A stretch of DNA of 32,532 bases, taken from an uncultured Bacteroides sp. (GTDB lineage: Bacteria > Bacteroidota > Bacteroidia > Bacteroidales > Bacteroidaceae). Of the stretch, positions 1 to 7,175 are shown in pieces. The translations under genes were made by a program, and so were the position numbers. Where the stretch lies: positions 1 to 32,532 of the forward strand of contig CABUKU010000034.1 of NCBI GenBank assembly GCA_902492205.1. Direction: 5' to 3'. Numbering within the stretch: the first letter of the stretch is position 1; each line of letters begins with the position of its first letter. Below the pieces are notes generated by a model. It ran no database searches, was not told where the DNA came from, and saw only the letters and a program-made list of their open reading frames with translations.

Positions 1-64
1 TTTGTTGCTCAGGTACTTAAAAAAAATATTTTATAATAGTGTTGCGGAATTAAGGTTTGGTTAA

Positions 65-95
65 TTTGGAGATTCGTTAGAAGTCCGTATCTTTG
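65..95 (+). promoter_or_regulatory. Bacteroides-type promoter of a small transcript
   Basis: TTTG at 65-68, a 19-bp spacer and TATCTTTG at 88-95 match the known Bacteroides -33/-7 pattern (TTTG, TAnnTTTG) at every consensus position. Transcription would begin near 101. It is one of the best consensus promoters in the window, yet no gene follows; a terminator appears 45 bases later. Confidence 0.7.
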
Positions 96-100
96 CAATG

Positions 101-163
101 TGTTTTTCATAGTATTAGATTTAAGGTTAACAAAGGTTGGAGTCAGGCGTGACTCCTTTTTTT
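101..163 (+). ncRNA. Candidate small RNA of about 60 nt
   Basis: The unit is bounded by the promoter at 65-95 and by an intrinsic terminator at 139-163. No credible open frame lies inside. The 5' part (101-138) is A/T-rich and looks single-stranded, and the 3' part is the terminator hairpin. The compact promoter-body-terminator layout is what a short regulatory RNA looks like. From memory the 5' body resembles a sequence recurring in Bacteroides genomes, but I could not verify this. It could instead be a leader or attenuator for something lost, or a decayed gene start. The exact 5' end is inferred from promoter spacing. Confidence 0.5.
139..163 (+). terminator. Intrinsic terminator of the small transcript
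   Basis: The perfect 7-bp stem GGAGTCA/TGACTCC (139-145 with 150-156) has a GGCG loop and is followed by seven T (157-163). This is a textbook rho-independent terminator on the plus strand. Confidence 0.8.
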
Positions 164-210
164 ATGCCCTTACGCCAAATTCCTTTTCCGCATCAAATCC
201 TTCTTTTCAT

Positions 211-330
211 ATTTTTAAAAAGTTATCGTCACCCGTCACCAATTCTCTGTACACGCCTGCTATAAGTACTTTCGAGGGTGATGGCAACTTTTGAAGTGGC
301 GTCACTTTTGACTTTTGCCGTCACCCTTTT
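211..330 (+). repeat. Left arm of a 120-bp inverted repeat
   Basis: Compared base by base with the reverse complement of 611-730, 102 of 120 positions agree with no gaps. The arm is rich in the motif GTCACC, including a tandem CGTCACC-CGTCACC at 227-240, and in runs of A and T. The arms are separated by 280 bp. They encode no obvious protein. They could be ends of a non-autonomous mobile element or a structural or regulatory element. Confidence 0.85.
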
Positions 331-438
331 GTGATTTTTTGCTCTGAAATCCAAGAATTACTTCTTATCTCTTTTATTTTTCTTTGCTTATTCATAATTA
401 TTACAGGGCAATTCTCTCTATGATCTTCCTTATGATAT

Positions 439-530
439 AATCACTTGACAACTGTCGCGCAATCACTTGACAACTGTCGAGTACATGCGTGACAATTGTC
501 AAGTGATTGCGCGACAGCTGTCGAGTGGTT
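439..530. repeat. Four 10-bp palindromes at exact 22-bp period, within a 40-bp inverted repeat
   Basis: GACAACTGTC (447-456), GACAACTGTC (469-478), GACAATTGTC (491-500) and GACAGCTGTC (513-522) start exactly 22 bp apart, about two helical turns. In addition, 439-478 is an inverted copy of 491-530 with few mismatches and a 12-nt loop, so the DNA could form a cruciform and any transcript a long hairpin. Such phasing suggests cooperative binding of a dimeric protein on one face of the helix, which is inference. Confidence 0.8.
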
Positions 531-610
531 TATTCTTCAGTATCTTCAAATCTGTTATTGACGATTAATCGATCTCTTATTCATGTTGTTTTTTTGCATG
601 AAAACAGGTA

Positions 611-730
611 AAAAGGGTGACGGTAAAATCAAAAAGTGACGGTACTTCAAAAGTTGCCGTCACCTCTGAAAGTACTTATAGCAGGAACATATAGAGAATT
701 GGTGACGGGTGACGACAACTTTTTGAAACT
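611..730 (-). repeat. Right arm of the 120-bp inverted repeat
   Basis: Inverted partner of 211-330 (102/120 identical by hand). The GTCACC-rich blocks and the central block at 671-680 are preserved, whereas 661-670 and 681-690 diverge. Divergence of about 15 % suggests the arms are old or under only partial constraint. Confidence 0.85.
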
Positions 731-914
731 TCTTTATTATTTGTGATATATTCCAGAATGAATCGTTTCAGAAAATGGGGTATCTGTTTTGATTCGCAAG
801 CATTTTAACATGTTTAATTTGTAATACAATCAGATAAATATAATATGAGATAAATATACTTTATAAAGCAGTTATACAGGAAATAACTATATTCTAGCAT
901 AAATAATATTAACC

Positions 915-942
915 GTTCCAAAAAACGTTCGTTTAATGGAAC
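915..942. promoter_or_regulatory. Palindromic box 1 upstream of the histidine kinase
   Basis: An imperfect 28-bp dyad: outer GTTCCA/TGGAAC with inner AACGTTCGTT. It recurs inverted at 1123-1150. Likely a transcription factor site, factor unknown. Confidence 0.5.
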
Positions 943-1122
943 AAAAATAGTGCTTTAATCTCAATTCAGCAAATTTCAACAACAATAAATAGTAATCTTT
1001 CTATTCATTATAAATAAATCATTTATTATCAGTTCCTTAATTATATAATTCAACTATTTTGAAGAAAAAAGTAATTTAAATATTTCATTCCATGTAAATC
1101 ATATAATAAAATCGAAAAAAGT

Positions 1123-1150
1123 GTTCCAAATAACGAACGTTTTATGAAAT
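1123..1150. promoter_or_regulatory. Palindromic box 2 upstream of the histidine kinase
   Basis: It shares 22 of 28 bases with the reverse complement of 915-942, including GTTCCA and AACGAACGTT at the same spacing. A weaker partial copy, AACGAATGTT, lies at 1166-1175, about 50 bp before the kinase start. No convincing TAnnTTTG box is visible here, so the kinase promoter may be activator-dependent. Confidence 0.5.
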
Positions 1151-1224
1151 TCATAACATCTTTTTAACGAATGTTAATCGAATAAAATATCTCGATATAT
1201 GCTCAAGCAAAAAACAAACCAGAA

Positions 1225-2967
1225 ATGAAAAATTCAAGAATAAGAGAAACACTTATACTTATATTGATTACACTAAGTGCATTCAATACTCTCATAGCCC
1301 AAGCAAAAGAGCACCCGGTAAACACCATGCTCACCATGAAGCATCCCTCATTCCTGCAACAAAACTGGCCTTATATACTCATCATCGGCTTCATTATGAT
1401 TATGACCTCTTTATACATGATGTGGTTAAGAAAAATCGCCTCCGAACGGGGGAAACGCCTGAATGTATTAAGAGATTACAGCAGCCTTTTCGAAAATATG
1501 CCCATTATATATGCCAAAGAAGAATTGGTTTATGACGAAAACGGGCAAATCATAGATTTCATTTACAGGGAAATAAACCCGACTTTTGAGAAATACATCA
1601 CATCGAAAAGCAATGTAATAGGAAAAAGATACAGTGTAATAGGCAAAACAAAGACATCGGAATTACTGAAATTATATAATTCACTGTGCTATAAAAAGGA
1701 GCTTTCTTTTCAATATTACCTTGAAAAGAGCCAAAAATACCTGACCATTGTCGTAGTACATTCCAAACAGGATGGATACATTGATGTTTTCGGTATGGAC
1801 AACACCGAATTGGTTCAAACACAGAAAATGCTGCGCTTGGCAAATCACAAACTATCGGCAGCACTGGATGTAGCCGATATAGTTCCGTGGAAGTGGGATC
1901 TGGAAAAAGGATTACTTTACTGTGACCGCAACCATGCTCCCCAGATTATGGGAAAAGAAGCTGTGTTAGAAGGAGGGCAAATTATTGTTCCCGCTTCCCT
2001 CTACTTCGCAAAAATGATTGAAGCAGACAGAGAACGGACAATGACAGCTTGCCAAAAACTAATCAGCGGGGAAATTTCAAAGATTAAGGAAGAAGTCAGG
2101 GCATATCCCGACATGAACTCCGAACATTATGAATGGCAGGAAATCAGAGCTGCCATAGATGAAAGAGACAAGAACGGAGAACCAAAAAGTCTTGTAGGTT
2201 CTTCCCTGATTATCACCTCAAGAAAAATAATGGAAGCAGAGCTGATTCAGGCAAAGGAAAAAGCCGAAGAATCGAATAAACTGAAATCTGCTTTCCTTGC
2301 CAATATGAGCCATGAAATCCGCACTCCTTTGAATGCGATTGTAGGTTTTTCAAGGCTTTTAATGGCAGCAGCCGATGAAGAAGAACAAATAAAAAAGGAC
2401 TACATGCAGATTATAGAAAATAACAATGAATTGCTACTCCAATTAATCAATGATATTTTAGACCTTTCAAAAATAGAAGCAGGCACATTGGAATTTATAT
2501 ATTCCGATATTAATCTGAACGAACTATTTATCAGCATAGAAGGAATGACTAACCTGCGCAATAAAAGCAGCAACGTTCGGATTATGTACAAACAAGAAAT
2601 GCCCGAATGTTGCATCAACACGGAAAGAAACCGTTTAAGTCAGGTTATCGTCAACATGATTAACAATGCAATGAAGTTCACAAAGAAAGGCTACATTGAA
2701 TTCGGCTATCATCTGAAAGACGAAGAATTTCTATATATCTATGTGAAAGACACTGGATGCGGAATCCCGGAAAATGAGATTGAAAATATCTTCGGACGAT
2801 TCGTTAAACTAAACTCCTTTGCACAAGGAACCGGATTGGGACTCTCCATTTGCCGCACTATTGTGGAGAACATGGGAGGAGAGATCGGCGTTGACTCCAA
2901 AGTAGGGCAAGGAAGCACATTCTGGTTCACCCTACCCTACATCAAAGCCGGCAAGAAAATTACCTAG
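1225..2967 (+). CDS. Membrane sensor histidine kinase with PAS-like domains (orphan)
   Basis: A 580-residue kinase that would autophosphorylate and pass phosphate to a response regulator not present nearby. Residues 1-27 form a hydrophobic signal-like segment, and 49-68 (rich in I/M/L) a clear membrane helix, leaving only about 20 residues outside, so sensing is probably cytoplasmic or within the membrane. Two PAS-like regions (about 85-195 and 205-335) follow, then a short helical linker. The HisKA motif SHEIRTPLNA has its phospho-acceptor at His363. The ATPase domain shows DTGCGIP and GTGLGLSIC. There is no receiver domain, so it is a plain, not hybrid, kinase. The start at 1225 gives the N-terminal hydrophobic segment. 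Its stop lies inside the 3' end of the convergent AsmA-like gene. The signal and target are unknown. Confidence 0.9.
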   Translation: MKNSRIRETLILILITLSAFNTLIAQAKEHPVNTMLTMKHPSFLQQNWPYILIIGFIMIMTSLYMMWLRKIASERGKRLNVLRDYSSLFENMPIIYAKEELVYDENGQIIDFIYREINPTFEKYITSKSNVIGKRYSVIGKTKTSELLKLYNSLCYKKELSFQYYLEKSQKYLTIVVVHSKQDGYIDVFGMDNTELVQTQKMLRLANHKLSAALDVADIVPWKWDLEKGLLYCDRNHAPQIMGKEAVLEGGQIIVPASLYFAKMIEADRERTMTACQKLISGEISKIKEEVRAYPDMNSEHYEWQEIRAAIDERDKNGEPKSLVGSSLIITSRKIMEAELIQAKEKAEESNKLKSAFLANMSHEIRTPLNAIVGFSRLLMAAADEEEQIKKDYMQIIENNNELLLQLINDILDLSKIEAGTLEFIYSDINLNELFISIEGMTNLRNKSSNVRIMYKQEMPECCINTERNRLSQVIVNMINNAMKFTKKGYIEFGYHLKDEEFLYIYVKDTGCGIPENEIENIFGRFVKLNSFAQGTGLGLSICRTIVENMGGEIGVDSKVGQGSTFWFTLPYIKAGKKIT

Positions 2968-5920
2968 TAACAATCCTGCGGAAACGATTGATAATCTGTT
3001 CTCCCATATTGGTACGGGTACTATCTACCTTATGAATTTCGGTAGGTGTCACTGCATTCTTGTATTTTGCTTTGCCCACACGGAACTTCATCTTATCCAT
3101 ATTCCCTGTTATATTTACTCCTGCCTTAAACGGTAACGGAGATTTCAAGATGGATATGTGGTAATTGAAATTCATATCCAATCCTTGCTGGCCGCCTATC
3201 GCTGCACGATAACGGTCTATCTCCACCAAGAACGGGTAAACGGTTACATTCCCGTCGTTCACGGTGACATTCACCGAAATACTGTCAAACACATTCCGCT
3301 TCTTATTCTTGAACATCAGCATCTTCGATATTTCGGCAAATGTTTCGCCATCCATCAGTACCAGGCTGTCGCCCTTGATATGCAAAGCCGCTTTCAAAGT
3401 GGGGATTCGGATGTTCAGGTTGGAATCGAGCACAGCTTCGGCAGCGGCATCAAAGTCTACCCTACCCTTGAAAGAGCGAAGCATCGGCACAATAGTATCG
3501 AGCGAAGGAACGAAATCCACCAGTTTTGCAACATTAATATCCTTGATTTTGAAATCGAACCCGGTATATCCGCGTTTCGGCGACGATGCCTTATAAACCA
3601 TTACTGTTTTCATTTCGGCATCCAATGCCCTCATACTCAAGTCCTGCAAGTGTACAGCCTGATTCTTCACGTTTACCAAGCCATGCACATTCTCGAACAG
3701 CATTTTGTCGAACGTCACTTTCTTTATATCCGTTTGCAGTTCAAAATCAATGTTCTTCGGAATAACAAAGATTTTCAAATCCGACGGTATCGTATCGGTT
3801 TCCATTGTCAACGTGTCTTCGGGAAACGCCAAAGCGTTGATTATCTGATTACAGTCTATATTATTGGAAGTGATGTCCAGTCTTGCTTTCAGCATTTCGT
3901 CTTTTGTGAGCGCACGGTAGAGATTGGAAACAGATCCGCTTGCCACCAGATTGGAACGCCCTATGCGCATGGAAGCATTCTTCAAAGTTATGGTGTGGTC
4001 GCCCAATGTCACGGCAGTTTGCTTCATGTGAATAGGCAACTTGAATTCGGGTGTCACCATGCGCAACCTGTTGAAACCAATGACACCTCTTGTTTGCCAA
4101 ACAGAGTCTTTTATTTTTTCGGCATGCACATCGAATCCGGCAACATCCAGCCCGAGTTTGGTTTTATCATAGCGGGCAAACATGGAATCGGTGCGCAAAG
4201 CCAAACCGATTAATGGTTTGCCTGCATTCAACTTACCCGGTTCTATGGTTACTTTCGCTGTAGTCTTTCCGCTATACAGCACAATACTGTCCCCCATATT
4301 GGCTTTCAGTTTATTCATTCCGAACTTACATGCCAAGTTAATGATGTGAGTGGTATCTTTCGGATTAGTGGTAGTAATATCTGCCGTAAGCTTATCTATT
4401 GTAGAAGTAAGCAATCTGCTGTTCAGCACGAGGTTATCTATTTCCGCCTGTGCCTGTAAAGTGTTATCTCCCGTAAAGTTGAGAGAGGCATTGCTCGTAA
4501 AGTCAAAGCCTTTGTTCGCATCCTTCAATCCGAAATTTATCAGAGCCAGATTACCTTTAGCTTTGATGCGCCCTATATCTTGCTTCTTCAAAGAAGAAAG
4601 ACGGCACTTCACATGTAAATCGGCATTCAGTTTGCCTGTGATGCTCACTCCTTCCTGCAATGGGAAAGTCTTTGCCAAAGAGTTAAGGTCTACCGTAGAC
4701 TTGGTGTTGAACGTGATAAGCGGATCGGTCAGCAGTTCTTCCACCTTGGCATCGGCAAGCACATCGGTATACGCCCCCTGAAAACGGAATATCTTCAGAT
4801 CGAGATAAGAGGGTTCGTTGCGCATGAGGTCAACATATGCCTCAAAGTCCGCCGTGAGATTATCTATGCCATAAGGCAGGTCGGCATACTTGGCAGACGC
4901 TTCCTTCACTTGTATCTTCAAAGAAGCTGCGGGTATCTTCTTATCGCCATAAATACCTTTCAGCGTACCTTCCACAATCACTTCACCCTTAGCCGAAACT
5001 TTCGCTTTCTTCACAACAGATTCGGGTATCATCTTCAATACATTTTCCATGGACGGGGCATGAAGTCCGTAGTGCACATCCACATCAATGGTCTTGGCAA
5101 CGGTGTCGCGCACAAATGTACCTCCGGCATCAAGCTTGATGCCGTTCACCGTCAGTTCGGTATCTTTCAGCGTCCACGTCATTGTGGGGCGGTCTATGGT
5201 AATATCCGTTTTAACGGAAGCGGCAATCTTATTCACCAACAGTTCCCCTTGTTGCCAGAAAAGAATATTCTTATTATCGAATTCCAATCCCAAATGACAG
5301 CGTTTCTTGGCAAGCAAAAGTTTCATCTTCATGTTGGCACTGTCCAAACGGGCATACATCCTTGTGTCGCGGTCATCAAACACTACGTTCGTATTCTTCA
5401 ATTCAAGATTCTTCAAGACAATGGCTCTCGGTTTCTCCATTGCGGCAGTGTCCGTTTCTTCCACTACCGCAGTGTCGGCAGCAGCCATAATATCCCAGTT
5501 CGCTTTACCTTCTTTATTTTTATAAGCATAAACGGAAGCATCGTGCAAGGATATGTTATTGATAACAATAGAATTCTTGGTGAGATAAGCTATCGGATTA
5601 ACCGTGATAAGGCACTCCCTGAAAGATACCAGCGAATCTTCTTTGTTCCAAAGGGTATCTTGCAGAGCTTTGGAAACAAGCGTTCCATCTTCGAGCTTCA
5701 GGCCGAAACGGGGAAAGGTGGAAAAGAAAGTCAGCTCCACACTCTTCATATCCAAACGGGCATTCATGGATTGGTTTGCCACATTCAGCACAATGGGAGT
5801 AAGCTTCGCCGGAGTGAAAACAAAATTTATAACAAAGGCTATGGCTATGAATATCAAAGCCAAAACACTGCCTAAGGAAATTAGTGTTATCTTCAAGATT
5901 TTCTTCTGTCGCTTTTTCAT
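2960..5920 (-). CDS. AsmA family envelope protein
   Basis: A 986-residue protein with a basic N-terminus, one membrane helix at about 9-33, and a very long periplasmic part of repeated beta-rich segments. It ends in an AsmA-like C-terminal domain (about 780-960, with the segment LNIRIPTLKAALHIKGDSL). This is the architecture of the AsmA/TamB group, long beta-groove proteins anchored in the inner membrane and implicated in lipid transport to, or homeostasis of, the outer membrane; the exact substrate in Bacteroidota is unknown. The start at 5920 gives the TM anchor with a Lys/Arg-rich front. The gene appears monocistronic, behind the cydB terminator. Its last 8 bases overlap the convergent kinase gene. 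The family call is secure, the function inferred. Confidence 0.88.
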   Translation of the reverse strand: MKKRQKKILKITLISLGSVLALIFIAIAFVINFVFTPAKLTPIVLNVANQSMNARLDMKSVELTFFSTFPRFGLKLEDGTLVSKALQDTLWNKEDSLVSFRECLITVNPIAYLTKNSIVINNISLHDASVYAYKNKEGKANWDIMAAADTAVVEETDTAAMEKPRAIVLKNLELKNTNVVFDDRDTRMYARLDSANMKMKLLLAKKRCHLGLEFDNKNILFWQQGELLVNKIAASVKTDITIDRPTMTWTLKDTELTVNGIKLDAGGTFVRDTVAKTIDVDVHYGLHAPSMENVLKMIPESVVKKAKVSAKGEVIVEGTLKGIYGDKKIPAASLKIQVKEASAKYADLPYGIDNLTADFEAYVDLMRNEPSYLDLKIFRFQGAYTDVLADAKVEELLTDPLITFNTKSTVDLNSLAKTFPLQEGVSITGKLNADLHVKCRLSSLKKQDIGRIKAKGNLALINFGLKDANKGFDFTSNASLNFTGDNTLQAQAEIDNLVLNSRLLTSTIDKLTADITTTNPKDTTHIINLACKFGMNKLKANMGDSIVLYSGKTTAKVTIEPGKLNAGKPLIGLALRTDSMFARYDKTKLGLDVAGFDVHAEKIKDSVWQTRGVIGFNRLRMVTPEFKLPIHMKQTAVTLGDHTITLKNASMRIGRSNLVASGSVSNLYRALTKDEMLKARLDITSNNIDCNQIINALAFPEDTLTMETDTIPSDLKIFVIPKNIDFELQTDIKKVTFDKMLFENVHGLVNVKNQAVHLQDLSMRALDAEMKTVMVYKASSPKRGYTGFDFKIKDINVAKLVDFVPSLDTIVPMLRSFKGRVDFDAAAEAVLDSNLNIRIPTLKAALHIKGDSLVLMDGETFAEISKMLMFKNKKRNVFDSISVNVTVNDGNVTVYPFLVEIDRYRAAIGGQQGLDMNFNYHISILKSPLPFKAGVNITGNMDKMKFRVGKAKYKNAVTPTEIHKVDSTRTNMGEQIINRFRRIVTR

Positions 5921-5940
5921 ACTTGTTTTGTATTTGAATA

Positions 5941-5972
5941 CAAAATTAAAAAAGAAAAGCCGAACTAACCAA
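5941..5972 (-). promoter_or_regulatory. Candidate promoter of the AsmA-like gene
   Basis: Read on the minus strand, TAATTTTG (5948 down to 5941) matches TAnnTTTG, with TTGG at 5972-5969 as a weak -33, spacer 20. The start codon is 20 bp downstream. The -33 lies in the loop of the upstream cydB terminator, so the two signals are interlocked. Confidence 0.4.
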
Positions 5973-5989
5973 TAGTCCGGCTTTTCTTT
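5946..5989 (-). terminator. Intrinsic terminator after cydB
   Basis: A perfect 12-bp stem (5951-5962 with 5978-5989, core AAAGCCG/CGGCTTT) about 20 bp past the cydB stop. In the minus direction it is followed by a T-rich tail. It ends the DUF4492-cydA-cydB operon. Confidence 0.75.
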
Positions 5990-6008
5990 AGCTTATCTTA
6001 ATCATTTA

Positions 6009-7157
6009 TCAATATGCATGTCCTCCTTCTTCCATTTCCTTTGCATCAATCGGTTTCTTGTCGATGGAACGCCAAGCATAGAAAATATAGGCAAGAACAA
6101 ACGGAACGAGAATAGACACATATGCCATGGTACGCAAAGTGAACTGGCTGGAACAACTGTTTGCCAAAGTGAGTGAACTTTGCAAATCCTCCGTTGAAGG
6201 ATAGTAAGCCGTGTTGTTATATCCGGCGCAAAGCAAAAGGGCAAGCACTGTAAACACTGTTCCTATTCCGGCAAACCAGATACCTTTGTTATAGGTCTTA
6301 CTCAAAAGAGTTTTTATAATTCCGAAAAGGACTAAAACCACTCCTATCAGGAATATTACCAGCACAACAGGCATTTCTATGAAATTGGTGAGATACTTAT
6401 AAGGTTGCATGAATACTTCCTGTGTATCGGGATTCACGGCAAAGCCTTCGGAAACCAATGTGCGGATAACGAATGCAAGAAAGAACACGAGAAACAAGCC
6501 TGTGTTAGCCCAAAGCGCACGGCGGCACTTTGCATTCAACGGTTCGTCTTTGATATTGTTGAGGAAATAAAGTATCCCCAATATGCGTGCAAGGAAGAAA
6601 ACAGCCAGACCGAGAACCACATTCCAAGGGTTTAGCAACGCATCGAGCCCATGACCTGAATTCGCCCAATTACTGATAACAGGCATAATCTCGTTTGTCA
6701 TATTTCCTTTGTTGACAAGGAATGCCGAACCGGTGAAGAATGTAGCAACCGCACCACCCAAAAGTAGCGGACCTACCACACCGTTAATCACTAAAAATGT
6801 CTGATACGTTTTCTTGCCTAAAAGGTTTCCGGCTTTCGACTGGAATTCATAAGACACGGCTTGCAACACAAAGCTGAACAGGATAATCATCCAAAGCCAG
6901 TAAGCACCGCCAAAGCTGGTGGAATAGAATAACGGGAACGATGCAAAAAACGCTCCGCCGAAAGTGACCAATGTGGTGAAAGTAAACTCCCACTTGCGTC
7001 CGGTAGAATTTATCATCATCTTGCGATGTTCTTCCGTTTTACCCAAACAGAAAAGTAAAGAGTTGCCACCCTGCACAAAGAGGAGAAAGACCAATATCGC
7101 TCCCAAGAGAGATACGATAAGCCACCAATAATGCTGTAAGAATATATATGCTTCCAT
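6009..7157 (-). CDS. cydB: Cytochrome bd quinol oxidase subunit II
   Basis: A 382-residue integral membrane protein, about the length of E. coli CydB (379). It begins with a hydrophobic helix containing WWLIVSLLGAILVFLLFVQGG and has eight or so further membrane segments. Subunit II supports haem assembly in the bd oxidase, which oxidises quinol and reduces oxygen to water with contribution to the proton gradient. It follows cydA by 18 bp and is the last gene before a strong terminator. In Bacteroides fragilis, cytochrome bd is known to permit growth at nanomolar oxygen. The assignment is firm from length, hydrophobic pattern and position. Confidence 0.96.
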   Translation of the reverse strand: MEAYIFLQHYWWLIVSLLGAILVFLLFVQGGNSLLFCLGKTEEHRKMMINSTGRKWEFTFTTLVTFGGAFFASFPLFYSTSFGGAYWLWMIILFSFVLQAVSYEFQSKAGNLLGKKTYQTFLVINGVVGPLLLGGAVATFFTGSAFLVNKGNMTNEIMPVISNWANSGHGLDALLNPWNVVLGLAVFFLARILGILYFLNNIKDEPLNAKCRRALWANTGLFLVFFLAFVIRTLVSEGFAVNPDTQEVFMQPYKYLTNFIEMPVVLVIFLIGVVLVLFGIIKTLLSKTYNKGIWFAGIGTVFTVLALLLCAGYNNTAYYPSTEDLQSSLTLANSCSSQFTLRTMAYVSILVPFVLAYIFYAWRSIDKKPIDAKEMEEGGHAY

Positions 7158-7175
7158 GAGTTTCTGATTTAAAAG

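Larger units (their letters stand above)
164..1224. other. Long gene-free region
   Basis: About 1.06 kb with no convincing gene. It contains the two long inverted arms (211-330, 611-730), a nested palindrome array (439-530), and two related palindromic boxes (915-942, 1123-1150) before the histidine kinase. The stretch 731-1224 is strongly A/T-rich. Short open frames here lack start context and family features. No transposase fragment, tRNA or attachment-site duplication was recognised. Confidence 0.7.

Noticed and set aside
100..294. Possible 64-codon gene after the first promoter
   Set aside because: It runs through the terminator at 139-163 and into the inverted repeat, with no protein-like features.
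439..530. CRISPR array
   Set aside because: The units are contiguous 22-bp palindromic repeats without unique spacers, and no cas genes are present.
211..730. Invertible promoter segment (as in Bacteroides phase variation)
   Set aside because: The arms are long and only 85 % identical, the good promoter lies outside them, and no recombinase gene is in the window. Not excluded, but unsupported.
211..730. Insertion sequence
   Set aside because: No transposase or fragment of one, and no clear target-site duplication at the outer edges.
3158..4213. Long plus-strand open frame (351 codons) opposite the AsmA-like gene
   Set aside because: It is antisense to a clear gene with membrane anchor and family features, has a His/Gln/Cys-rich composition and no recognisable domain.
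4910..5875. 321-codon plus-strand open frame opposite the AsmA-like gene
   Set aside because: Same reason: a mirror of the real reading frame, with unusual residue composition and no motif.
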